NCBI GenBank assembly: GCA_013420905.1
Contig: JAAXNY010000005.1
Location: 1,798,001-1,862,000, forward strand
Reading direction: 5' to 3'
Length of the DNA: 64,000 nucleotides
Source: Collybia mongolica
Taxonomy: Eukaryota; Basidiomycota; Agaricomycetes; Agaricales; Clitocybaceae
Shown: positions 20,849 to 31,913 of the stretch, piece by piece
Numbering within the stretch: position 1 is the stretch's first letter
How the letters are laid out: each line of letters begins with the position of its first letter
Made by a program: the position numbers and the translations under genes
Notes under the pieces: model-generated
Databases searched by the model: none
Seen by the model: the letters and a program-made list of their open reading frames with translations, nothing else
What the model was told of the DNA's origin: nothing

Positions 20849-23800
20849 ATGGTTCGTTGGCCTTCATGGAGATTTAAACTATATTGACACAACCAACAGG
20901 GTGTTCCCGCGCTTTTCCGCTGGCTCAGCAAGAAATACCCAAAGATCAGTTAGTAATCATGTATGAAAAGGGAGGTATGAGCTTTTGAATTTTACCTTGC
21001 TTTCAGTCTATCCCGTAGAAGAGGAGGAAGAAATTAAAGTCCCAGATGAAGAGGGCAACAACATCACTATTCCCGTCAACATGTCGCAGTCAAATCCCAA
21101 TGGCACGGAATTTGATAACCTATATCTTGACATGAATGGCATCGTGTGTACCTTTCGTCTTTTAGAAATATGCTTTAATGTAACTGGTTCAGGTACACCC
21201 ATGTACGCACCCTGAGGGGAAGGTGAGGCTTATTTCGCCTCAACGCCACGATTTCTCATCTCCCTCCAACTAGCCCGCTCCAGAGACAGAGGAAGAGATG
21301 ATGGTTGAGGTGTTCAAATACACAGAGCGTGTTGTTAACATGGTTAGACCGAGGAAGTTATTATTCATGGCTATTGGTAAGTTTATCACAGCCTCCATAG
21401 ATGATAACTTAGAACTTTTCAGACGGCGTGGCCCCCAGAGCCAAAATGAACCAGCAACGTTCGCGCCGTTTCCGCTCGGCCCAAGAAGCCAAGGATAAGG
21501 AAGAAGCTAGGAAAGAATCTGTAGCACTCTGGGAATGTGTGTTTTGCTTTTAAATTGTGTTTATGCTCCTCTTCTGATTTCGTTCAGCCATGGGCAAGGA
21601 AATATCCGACGAAGACCGGAGCAAAGAGTCATGGGATTCGAATGCCATCACACCTGGCACGCCATTCATGGACCTCCTCGCCGCCTCATTACGTTATTGG
21701 GTTGTTCAAAAAATCAACACAGATCCTGGTTGGCAAACGGTGGGCCAACTGTAATGACTGATTACTCTAACCTAAACCAAATCTACAGATACAAGTCATA
21801 ATTTCCGACGCTGGCGTTCCGGGGGAGGGAGAACACAAAATCATGGATTACATTAGGAGGCAGCGTAGTAATCCTGGCCATGACCCCAACACCCGCCACG
21901 TCATATACGGTTTGGTATGTAATCATGCTTCTGTGGCCTATCTCAAGTTCTTCATGAAAGTGTCTCTTCTTCAGGATGCAGACCTTATCATGTTGGCGTT
22001 AGCAACACATGAGCCTCACTTTAGGGTGTTGCGAGAAGACGTATTCGCCAACGATACCAGTCCATCTGCGTGCCGAATGTGTGGCCAAGAGGGTCATTAC
22101 GCTGCCCAGTGTACAGGTACCAAAGCCGAGATAAAGAAAAAGCCACCTGTGGAAAAAAAGCCTTTCATTTTCCTCGATGTTGCTATCCTTCGCGAGTATC
22201 TCGAAGTTGAACTGGATGTTCAGGCCCCCTTTCCGTTCTCGTTGGAACAGGCTATTGACGACTGGGTGCTTCTCATTTTCTTTGTAGGAAATGATTTTCT
22301 ACCTCATCTTCCGTCACTTGAGATACGAGAAGGTGCTATTGATACCTTATTGAAGATTTGGAAGCAGGAATTGCCCAGAATGGGCGGATACTTAACCAAC
22401 AATGGTGAACTTGAGCTGTCACGAGCACAAATCATCCTTGACGGACTTGCTAAACGAGAAGATGATATCTTCCGGCGGAGGCGCGAAGGTTTGTCTCACT
22501 CCCATTGTTTGTTCATAGTTTTTTTTTCTTTCTTCTTGTTCCAAATCCCCCTTAATTGTGAAAAAATTGCCTATATTAACCCATTTGCTTTGTTAATTCC
22601 AGCTGAGGAGCGACAGGATCAGAACGCAAAACGTCGTAAGTTGGAGCAACAAAATAACAGGAACAACTTTTCTACAGGTCCATCGCCAACGATGGCATTG
22701 ACTGCTGTCCCCTCTGCCCCTCCCTCTGTCTCTGCTGCTCCTGCCCATCCCTCTCTTCCCCAGCGACCATCGTATGATTTTGCCGCGAATGCAGACTCGA
22801 TCGGTTTCGGCGCTGCTCCTACCCCTCAGTCTATTCAAAATGCTCCTACAGCAGTACAAGCGCTTGCTGGTTCTAATCGTGATGTAGTGGCTAATCGCCG
22901 TGCAATTCGTATGGCGAACATGAGCGCCGCTGAGGTCCTCAAAGCTGAAATGTCTGGTCTTGTCTCTGTAAAATCTGCGCTGCCTGTAAAACCCATACCT
23001 GCCCCGACTTCAGAAACTATTCCATCCTCAGCAACGCTTGAAGCATCCCCCATGAGCACCGATCCCACGTCACAGATTGCAGTTGATGACGATCCTGACG
23101 AGGTCCCTGGTTTCGGAAACCATCGCAATAGTAGTGTTATCGTTGCTCCTGCGCCTGATCACAAGGTCGAATCTATGGCAGTAGACACACCTGCTGAGAG
23201 TGACGCTGATGCGGACGGTGAACCTGATCCGGATGAGCAGCCGATCGCTGAGGGAATTGCCGGTGACATGCCCTTGGCAGGTGTGAAGCGGAAATTTGAC
23301 GAAGGTCCTGCAGCATCAGACGATGCAGAGGACGTTGTAACTGTCGAAGAAGATGATGATGCCCCTCCAGAAATTGCTTTGGCTCTGAAGGTCAACGCAG
23401 ATGGGACGGTTGAACAAGAAGATACCGTGAAGTATGTACATGTGCCCTGCATCTGATATGAACTCATACGACTACCTGAACTGCAGATTATGGGAACCGG
23501 GTTACAAAGAGCGATATTACAGGCAAAAGTTCGGCATCGAACTTACAGACAAGGAATTCCGAACAAAGTATTCAAGATTTTACCCAACGAAAACACATTC
23601 ACTCACTATGTTTGTTACTAGCTTGACAAAAAGTTACGTCGAGGGCTTGGCTTGGGTGTTACGATATTACTATCAAGGGGTGAGTGACTTCACACAACAT
23701 GCAAATACTTTTTTACTGACCTCGGTTCAAGACACCATCTTGGCAATGGTACTATCCATACCATTTTGCCCCTTTTGCCGCAGATTTCATCGAAATCGAC

Positions 23801-25165
23801 AAGATGGATATCAAATTCGACATAGGACAACCATTCAAACCCTTTGAACAATTGATGGGCGTCTTCCCTGCTGCAAGGTAGGCAACTTTAATTTTTGAAT
23901 GTCTCATGCTGACCGCATTTTAGCCGAAAACACATCCCTACTGTTTTCCAAACCTTGATGACCGATGAAGCTTCACCCATCATCGATTTCTATCCACCAA
24001 CGTTCGAAATAGATATGAACGGAAAGAAGATGGCATGGCAAGGTGTCGCGCTCCTCCCATTCATCAACGAAAAACGTTTGTTGGAAGCGATGGCTCAAAA
24101 TTACCCTCATCTAAGTGAAGACGAAGTAAAGCGCAATCGCTGGGGAAACGACGTTATTTTCGCCTCCGACGAACATCCTATCTACCCTTTCTACGAAGCA
24201 CTATATGGGAAGCGGAAAAACAAACATCAAGAGGTAAACTATTTGCTGCATATTCATCACACATCATCCAACACTTACTTCAGCCAGTGCCAATCAATGT
24301 GAAGCTCAGTGGAGGTATGAGTGGAAGTGTTTTACCAAACCCAGACTGTCTTCCTGGATCCACCTATTATTGTCCTTTGGCCAAACAAGATCTTCCAGAT
24401 GTTAAGAATGATCGCTCTTTATCAGTTCTTTACTTCTTCCCAAAACAACTCACCCCACATCGGTCTATCATGCTTCCTGGTGTAAAGAGGACACCCCGCG
24501 TTCTCACATCGAATGATTTGGAAGTAACGAGAAATGGAGGTCGGGGCCGTGGTCGAGGAGGATGGGACCGTGGAGGAAGTGGAGGCCGAGGCGGATGGAA
24601 CAATGGAGGATCAGATCGCGGCAGGGGTGACCCATACCATTCGCGCCCCAACAATTATGGTCAGAATTCACAAAATTCATATGGAAATGGTAGAAATAGT
24701 GGTAATAGGGGAGGGCGTGGAGGCAACAACTACCAACCGCCCTCAACCTATCCACCCAGGGCCCTATACCAGCCCCAGGCGCCTCCGCCTCCGCAACAGT
24801 ATGGTGGTTACGGCGGCTATGGAGGCTATGGAGGCGGCGGTGGCGGTGGCGGTGGTGTACCACCCACTGGCCGCCCACCAGTATCAAGCTACGGAGGATA
24901 TAGTTCTGGTCGGGGTAATGCCCCTCCTCCCCGGGGAGGTGCGCCGAGCTATGGCTCGTACAGTCAGGGACAAGGTCAGGGTGGCTATGGAGGATATGGA
25001 GCAAACGGAACCACGGCAGAATATGGAAACGTTGGAAGTCACGGAGGCAACAGCGCTGGGTACGGAGGCTATGGTGGCGGTCCGACGAATGGGCCATATC
25101 AAGGTGGCAGTAGGGGAGCCACTCCTTACAATGCTCCCGTGCGAGGGCGAGGGCGTGGTTGGTAA
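20849..25165 (+). CDS. RAT1: Nuclear 5'-3' exoribonuclease RAT1/XRN2
   Basis: Well over ten exons, roughly 1,150 aa. The first coding exon is just the ATG (20849-20851); the intron 20852-20899 leads to [16 protein letters not shown], the invariant Xrn N-terminus. Conserved blocks: [116 protein letters not shown] and [20 protein letters not shown] zinc knuckle ([14 protein letters not shown]) after the first catalytic block marks Rat1/XRN2 rather than Xrn1. The tail from ~24530 is RGG/Gly/Tyr-rich. The enzyme trims rRNA and snoRNA and terminates Pol II transcription by the torpedo mechanism. The acidic Ala/Pro/Asp-rich region (22680-23400) is a disordered linker. The downstream gene converges with a 216-bp gap. 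Confidence 0.95.
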
Positions 25166-25381
25166 TACTGTACAAACACTATAATATCTTGTCTGTATCA
25201 CTATTGGTTTACCCAAGTATGCACATAAGTTCGTATTGGGATAAGCGTTGCAGGAGAATCCTGTGGTGTACAATATTTTTCATTGTGATGTTGGCACGTA
25301 AGCCTAAGAATATAGACACTAAAAACAATTTCACAGCAAGAGAATGGAACAGCTCGTGTAGGAAAGTTGAAAATTTTGGGA

Positions 25382-27794
25382 TTAATAGCCCCGGCCGTAT
25401 CCGCCACCACTGGATCCAGCAAATCCGCCTGGCATCCCCGAACTTCCTCCTTGTGCCACAGTTGGTGACGCGGATGTGAGGTATAGCGAATACTTCTTCT
25501 CCCTGTACTTTTCTCTGCGCCTTCGGTTTCTTTCGTGGCGCCTTTTCTTCTTTTCGGCTCTGGCAGCCGACTTAATCTCTCGGCGGCGACGCCCAGCTTC
25601 GAACACATCATTCAGACCATGTCGTCCATGTGCCGAACGGCCGTAAGGGTCTCTTCCTCCTGCATAGTCTGAACCATCTGAGTCTTCCGAATCTTCTTCA
25701 GATGTGGAGGATGGGCAATCCCTCGGATCATCATGATAAGGTAGATCTCTCTCAAAGACCCCAGCGTGTGGACCAGACCGCCTTTCTTTCCCTCGATAGA
25801 GGACTAGCTCAATTCCTCGCACAAAGAAAAACGACGCATTCCATAAATCAACAAGATCCTTGATTAGCTCGCTCCGTTTTTTTGGAGCACCATTCTCAGG
25901 AACTGGAAGTTTCCCAGCCCAAGCGAGAGCCATGTCCTAAATGACGAGATATTAGTCCATCGGACTAGGATGTGTGGGTGAGACCCACCTGCATTAAACG
26001 ATCCCAATCTCTATCCAATACATCATGATCCATGATAGTGCTGGGCATTCTCGGAACTTCCTCCCAAAAATGCTCCATGTCCTGAACTTTCATAATATCG
26101 AACGGTGTGAATGGGAAATTACCGTTGACACTGCGGGAAAAGCCTTCTGGGGCTGCAAGCTGTGCCACTGGTTCGCTTGGGAATGCGATTGGTCCAGGCA
26201 TGCGGGGGGAAGGCCCGCCTTGAGGGAATGAGACCGAACTCGAAGAGTATGGTCCAGAAGGAAGACCATGTGCGCTAGGCATCGGGGACGGTGCTCTTGA
26301 ATGAGAAATCGGCTGTCCCTCCCTGACATGCCCTCGCGGGTATACTGATGGTGCAGGACCTCCAGGGCCTCCGAAAGGTGTGGTTGAACGAGGCAGGGGA
26401 GGCTCATTTGGTGGGCGAGCAGGAGAAGAAGAATAGTGAGAGCCTGGGTATCCAGAGGGGCCGTTGGGTATGTATGCGTCTCCTGGGCGCATATTTGGAG
26501 AAACAGCTCGCATGTTCGGGGAGGCCGCCCGCATGTTCGGGGATGCGTGCTGGGCAGCTCCAGACCCCGATGAATAAGTCCTGTTGTTATAAGGCCCATT
26601 GGGTGGGCCATAAGGGCCTTGAGGACCGTACTCTGGCCGGGCGCCGAGGTTGCCACTGACAGTACGCCCTCTCTCAACGCCATCACTTATACTATATTTT
26701 CGAGGACGACCACCAACGCCACTGGTCTTCCTTTCTCTGTCCCCATAGCCTCTATTGCGATCATGGTCTATATCCAGATCTCCAAACTGTCGATCAAGAT
26801 CGGAATAACCATACTTGGAGTCCCGTGAGTATGGTGAACTGGAAGGATAGCCAGTTACGCCCGGTGGGTCAGCATATCCCGAGTAGGGGCTCGATGGGTA
26901 CCCTGATCCGGCAACAGGGTAGCTCGGATTTCCACTACCCGAAGTCGGAAACGTGTAGCCACTGGGGGCACCTGTCGCTCCTGCATTGAAACTCTTACGG
27001 CGTTCACGGCCTGCACTAGCTTGTGCATCTCGCTCCCGGGCCTTGCGGAGCTCATGATCATGATCTGCTCGATTTTGCCCCATTACTTGTTCGCGCTGAC
27101 GCTTGGCTTCCTTCTCTTCTTTCTTTTTCATTTTTGCTTCATCGCGGTTCCTGTAGAACAGATTATGGTAGTCAGCCGAAAGTTTAAATCGGCGGAATCA
27201 TTTTCGATGAGAGGACAGAGAAGGCGATCGATTAACGCCAAGCTTTCAATCACTCACCACTCATTCAAAGCATTGGCGCCATCTCTGCTGAGATGGCCGC
27301 GATTCCAAGAAGCAGCGAAGTCCTACAAGAGGGCGGAGGATAAATGGGTAGTCAGTTTGAGTGACACATCGAGAGCAACCACACGACTTAACGCTAACCG
27401 CATTAGCGGGCTGAGCCCCAGCCGGGAGGGTTTGTGTAGCTTCTGCGGGTACCCACTGGATACCGTTCACGACACCACTAGGTGTCTGATAACTGACGAT
27501 CGCAAAGATCGGCAGAATCAATCAAGGCGCTCACGGATTATCCAACTGATAAAGCTCACCTGGCTGCTACCGCTCTGTAGATGCAAGTTGAGTTGAATAC
27601 CGAGTAAAATTCTGTAGATAGAAATCTACATACTTGAAAGGATGATAGATAGTTCTTCCATCCGGTCCTATAGATGTGGTATACGTTATCGAGTTGGGTG
27701 CGATAACCGCTCCAGGGGAAGGAGAATATGGTCTTGGTTGGAAGTCTCTGGAAACCTCTGCAGGGGGCGCATAGGGGGATGAGGACCTGTACAT
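25382..27794 (-). CDS. Unknown protein, Pro/Gly/Ser-rich with structured C-terminus
   Basis: Seven exons. The ATG at 27794 opens MYRSSSPYAPPAEV.. and the frame continues IYHPFK, then a 15-nt exon (27560-27574) AVAAS, then YQTPSGVVNGIQWVP, DFAASWNRGHLSRDGANALNEW, and a Lys/Glu-rich helix MKKKEEKEAKRQRE. A long disordered middle follows, with imperfect repeats of SPNMRA. Near the end come MEHFWEEVPRMPSTIMDHDVLDRDWDRLMQ and DMALAWAGKLPVPENG, a Trp-rich helical block that looks like a folded domain. Acidic and basic low-complexity tails end in Gly/Ser. I do not recognise the family. The N-terminal SITYTTSIGPDGRTIYHPF segment and the Trp-rich block are the conserved-looking parts. Confidence 0.75.
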
Positions 27795-28080
27795 GATGCA
27801 CCCAAATCGTTTGATGGGTGACTGAGAGTATGTACAAGGACAAACTGTATTGTAGGGCTTACAGCCCTTAACCCACCACTGCCTGGGTGTGAAAATGGGT
27901 CTTTGTTACGATTGCGAATTGAGGTCCGACTGATAAGATAAACAACGGCATCATTTCTCTCCTTAATTTGGACCAGGTTGGTTCATCCACTCCGTTCGAG
28001 CCCGCTGTGCAACCGCGGTGGTTTGAGTAAGAAAGAGAACATAAATCCACAACAATATAATATGAAGCAAAGTACAGGTA

Positions 28081-28963
28081 TCATCCAAATCTCCAGTATA
28101 GTAAAATGATTACAATTAGACCAATAGCACCTAGAGGTGCATATTGTCGAAGCATAGCGTTAAAGTTGATGTTTCTCGCTGCTTTGCGATATTTTTCTGA
28201 CTCTGAGCGGAGTGACGTGGATAAATGCGACATTCCTAAGGTAGAATGTAGAGCTCAATGACTTGCCCCTGATCAGAATTAAATGAAAACGAACGGTCAA
28301 GGGAATCTCCCCTCCATAGTAGCTCCTCCATATTTTTGGTCATGATCCTCGTCACATCTTGAAGGTCGTCATTTAGCCGTTCAAGCCCCGAACTCGATGC
28401 TGCTGTTCGCGTATCACGGTAGAGTCGCGCCGTCTTTGACATGAACGTGTCTGTAACAGGTATGAGCACACCGCCGTGTCAGGTTTTAAAAAAAGCGCAC
28501 CAAAGCCAATGAAGGCGTATGGTTTCCTCACGGTCTCAACCTTTGGCCCATACGTTGTTGAGAATTCTTTCGAAAGTTCGTCCAGATATGAGAACGCCAA
28601 TTTTCGAGGATATGATTTGTCCGCTATAGTAAGGAATACGACATTATCTGATATAAGGTAACTGTAAACAATACAGGTGTACGGGTGAGGGAAATCTGGG
28701 TGAGCATTTTTGAAAATACATACTGTAGAGTGTATAGCCCGCTCTCAATCGAGCACCGGGGCTCAGCGTTAGGCGTAATCCGTCGGAATATAAGCTTAGA
28801 TTGCTGCTTATGTTCTTGGAGAGCGTGTTCTGTCTATGGAATAAATGACACGTCAAACCTGGGGAAGTAGATAAAGATGATGAAAAGGGACCTGCTCGTC
28901 GTCGACGCTGGCGGCTAGCGGCAGTGCATCTGAAGCTCGGACAATTATCGTTGAACGAACCAT
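28081..28963 (-). CDS. SEC22: R-SNARE SEC22
   Basis: Five exons; ATG at 28963 (MVRSTIIVRASDALPLAASV), stop 28081-28083. The N-terminal longin domain runs through YLISDNVVFLTIADKSYPRKLAFSYLDELSKEF and PYAFIGFDTFMSK. The SNARE helix is RLNDDLQDVTRIMTKNMEELLWRGDSLDRMSHLS, with the central Arg of an R-SNARE (ITKNIEELLWRGDSLD-like). The C-terminal anchor is PLGAIGLIVIILLYWRFG. Sec22 mediates ER-Golgi vesicle fusion. Introns of ~50-70 nt all keep phase. Divergent from MPO1 with 229 bp between starts. Confidence 0.95.
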
Positions 28964-29029
28964 ATAGGAGGATACGGCTGGTATGAGGGATGGTGTCCGA
29001 CGGTTTGAGACTAGCTTTGCTGTGGCGGA

Positions 29030-29049
29030 GTAGAAGCACGTGCTTCTAC
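29030..29049. promoter_or_regulatory. Perfect 20-bp palindrome centred on CACGTG
   Basis: GTAGAAG-CACGTG-CTTCTAC is identical to its own reverse complement. It lies 67 bp upstream of the SEC22 ATG and 143 bp upstream of the MPO1 ATG, in their shared divergent promoter. Likely a homodimer binding site; the binding protein is unknown. Confidence 0.5.
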
Positions 29050-29192
29050 GTGGTAAGTCATGTCAGGGACATAAATTCCATTTCTGGCACCCCACCACTC
29101 GTAAACACGGCATTGGCATATGTCCTACAGCCGGAGAATGGCCCATGACCGTTATAAATGAACCCTATCAGTCTTAAACACTGACCACAACC

Positions 29193-30012
29193 ATGCCCAT
29201 CTCCCAGCTTTTCGACGTCAACACACAGGTACTTATGTCGCCGTTCCACTATCATCACGCCCCTTATGTTTTTTTTCCCTCAGCTTGCGTTTTACGGCGC
29301 TTACCACTCCAACAAGATCAACGTCCTCGTACATATGATCTTTGTACCACTTATTCTTTGGTATTGTCTTCATTGGTACCGGCGATCTCTTGCGATGCTC
29401 ATTGCTCTCCAAGGACATCACAGGTTCTTCTATCACAACTGCCAGTGCCCTCGTTTGTGCCTACGGTCCATTATGCAATTAACGATTACCTCGCTTTCAA
29501 TCTGAATATACCAGCAATCCTAGCTGGACTTTATGTTGCTTATTATTTTATTCTGGAGCCCGTAGCTGCTGTACGCCCTCTGTAAATCAAACTCCTATTG
29601 TCGTCGACTGACCAATCATCCCAGTTACTTTATACACCGCAAATGGTTTTGTCTTTGCTTACAGCAACCGCTTATTCGAAAGGCTCGGGAAATATATCCA
29701 ACGCAGGCATTCTCCATGCCCTTTCTTGGATCGCCCAATTCCTTGGACATGGCCTTGCAGAGAAGCGCGCGCCTGCACTTGTGGATAATCTCCTTGGTGG
29801 TGTGTTTCATAGTTTTGGTATAAATGGTGCCTCTGATAGGCTTTGTGGCAGCGGTCGTCCTCGCTCCGTTCTTTGTACATCTAGAGATTCTTTTTGGGCT
29901 TGGATACAGACCCGAGATGCATAAACGCATTAACAACGAGATCGGGAAGGAAATTACCAGGATTCGAAGAGCCCAAGGCGATAAGAAACGCGCTGTAGAA
30001 AAATCGTCGTGA
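29193..30012 (+). CDS. MPO1: MPO1-like (DUF962) fatty-acid alpha-oxidation dioxygenase
   Basis: Five exons, about 205 aa, ATG at 29193. The N-terminal QLAFYGAYHSNKINVLVHMIFVPLILW is the DUF962 signature, with the His pairs that bind iron in yeast Mpo1. Hydrophobic segments follow: ILAGLYVAYYFILEP, SWIAQFLGHGLAEKRAPALVDNLLG (HGxxEKRxPAL motif) and VVLAPFFVHLEILFGLGYRPEM. The yeast enzyme is an ER dioxygenase converting 2-hydroxy fatty acids during phytosphingosine breakdown. The third exon joins at the acceptor before ACATCACAG, giving WTSQVLLSQLP. The last intron (29800-29839) is only 40 nt. The tail is charged. Confidence 0.9.
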
Positions 30013-30260
30013 TTGGCCCAGGGTCCGGGGTACCGTGAACTTGTCAACCGTTCGATGGAAATCACATCCATGTAATATTATTTAGTATTGCACCAGCATC
30101 AATTGGCTTATTTATTCATCACTTCTCCGGTCTTTCGTTTGAGCTATGTCTATTTATAGGCTTTCTAGAGACCATCCATAAACAATTGGAACAAGAAAAA
30201 AAATTAAATATGCTGATGTGATGTTTATACATTGTGTGAGATTCCTGTGGCAGTTGTAGC

Positions 30261-31718
30261 CTATTCAGTCAGGCTCACTGGGGGCGGGAGCGTAGGCTCC
30301 CCAATGGGCGTAACGTAGGCGGAAGTAAGCCCTCCGTCAACCTTGAAGTCCGTGCCCTACAAGTCAGAAGAATGCCATCAGTCTAGGCCTAATGCGAACG
30401 ATGGAGTGGCGAGCCGAAGTCAGAGGTTAAACTTACAGTCATGTAGCTGCTATCATCACTGGCAACTATTGGCCCAGAGCAACAACAGGTCAGTTGAATT
30501 AGTTCACCCACTAAAAATCACCGGCAAGACGTACGGAACAACGCAGCTTTAGCAAGTTCGACCGCCTCGCCGAATCTACCCATGGGGAGATGAATCATAC
30601 GGCGGTCGCGTTTCTCCGCGGTGTTCAGGAAATCCATAAGCAAGGCTTAACAACTCATTATGAGAGGAACATATATGGATATTACCGAAAGGTCTCACGA
30701 GTTTTTAACGGACCACTGGAACGACCGATGTTGTGAGTCAACCGAGTGCCTCGGTTGTACGAGAAGATACTACTCACGGACAAAGCGAGTTGAGGCGAAT
30801 GCCTTCCCTGGCATGTACCATGGCCAGCTCTCGGGTCATTGCGAGGACGCCACCCTAAACGGAAAGGCAAATCAGCAGACACCGAAGGGGGAGAGAATAT
30901 CTCAGACCTTCGATGCCGTATCTTTCAGGGCAATATTACATCAGTTGATTAAGTCTCGAGAATAATACTTATTACACACATGCAAGTTGGGGTGTTGCTG
31001 CTCCGACTATAGCTACGAAGCTCGCAGTGTTGATTATGCTTCCACCGGTATGAAGGCCTTTGGACTCGTCTGTGGGGTTTTCCCTCATCGCAAGGATTGC
31101 GTACTTGCAACCCCACCAGACACCCTTTAGGTTAATTTGCATGGTCAGGTCCCAGATGCGCTCTTCCGTGTTTAAAGCGTTGTCATCTGCGGGGTGCATG
31201 ATGCCTGTCAAATCGCCTTCCTGTAAGCAGGGTTCGGTAATTCACGGATGTCCACATAGGCCGACTGACCGGCGTTGTTGAACTACGAGAAATGATGTTA
31301 ACGAAGGGTGTTCGCGTGAGCTGGTGATCTAGCTCACCATCACATCGAGCCTTCCGAACTCCTCAACAGCCTTGTCAACGGCGGCCTTAATATCAGCCTC
31401 CTTTCCAACATCAGCCTTGATCGCAAGGACCTTGACATTCGGATAGCGCTGCGTGATTAATGCTACCCCCTTCTCTGCTGCTTCAATATTGATATCGACA
31501 AGCAAGACATTGGCACCCTCCCGAGCGAATAGGATAGACGACTCTAATCCAATCCCTCTACGTGCGATAAGATGATCATACCAAATCTAGTTGCCGTGGA
31601 CAATCTACTCACGATCCGGCACCAGTGATGAGGGCTGCCTTGCAATGGAGACCAATTGAGCCAGATCCCCCATGATCTGTGAGAGTCCACATACCTTATT
31701 CTGAAGTTTTCCAATCAT
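30261..31718 (-). CDS. Short-chain dehydrogenase/reductase (classical SDR)
   Basis: Multi-exon SDR of about 300 aa; ATG at 31718 (MIGKLQNK), stop 30261-30263. The Rossmann motif is AALITGAGSGIGLE, then NVLLVDINIEAAEKG, ADVGKEADIKAAVDKAVEEFGRLDVM, MQINLKGVWWGCKYAI and GGSIINTASF with the catalytic Ser. The YTASK active-site motif is on a 14-nt exon (30908-30921). ELAMVHAREGIRLNSLCPGPLKT and TDFKVDGGLTSAYV follow. The substrate cannot be told from sequence; Asp after VLLV suggests an NAD(H) preference. A CACGTG lies just upstream at 31803-31808. Confidence 0.88.
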
Positions 31719-31913
31719 TACTTGAAAGTTAGTCGGGTAGTCGGGGAGCTAATATTGGGTGCGGAACATGAGTTTCGAGAGAAAGGAGAGCTGTCACATC
31801 CTCACGTGAAGTATCACAGCGTGGTGTCACACACAGCATAGGGGCAAAGTCATTGTTTATTCGATCTGACAAAAGCAGGGAGCGGGGCCCGTCAATAGTT
31901 TGTAGTGTAAATC

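Noticed and set aside
24530..25165. Short repeated units that resemble a repeat array
   Set aside because: They are GGN/CGN codons of an RGG/Gly-Tyr-rich protein tail with no constant spacer or repeat length, so not a CRISPR or satellite.
24504..25175. Long antisense and alternative frames over the RAT1 RGG tail
   Set aside because: Result of Gly-rich repeated codons lacking stops in other frames; the sense frame is fixed by the Xrn homology.
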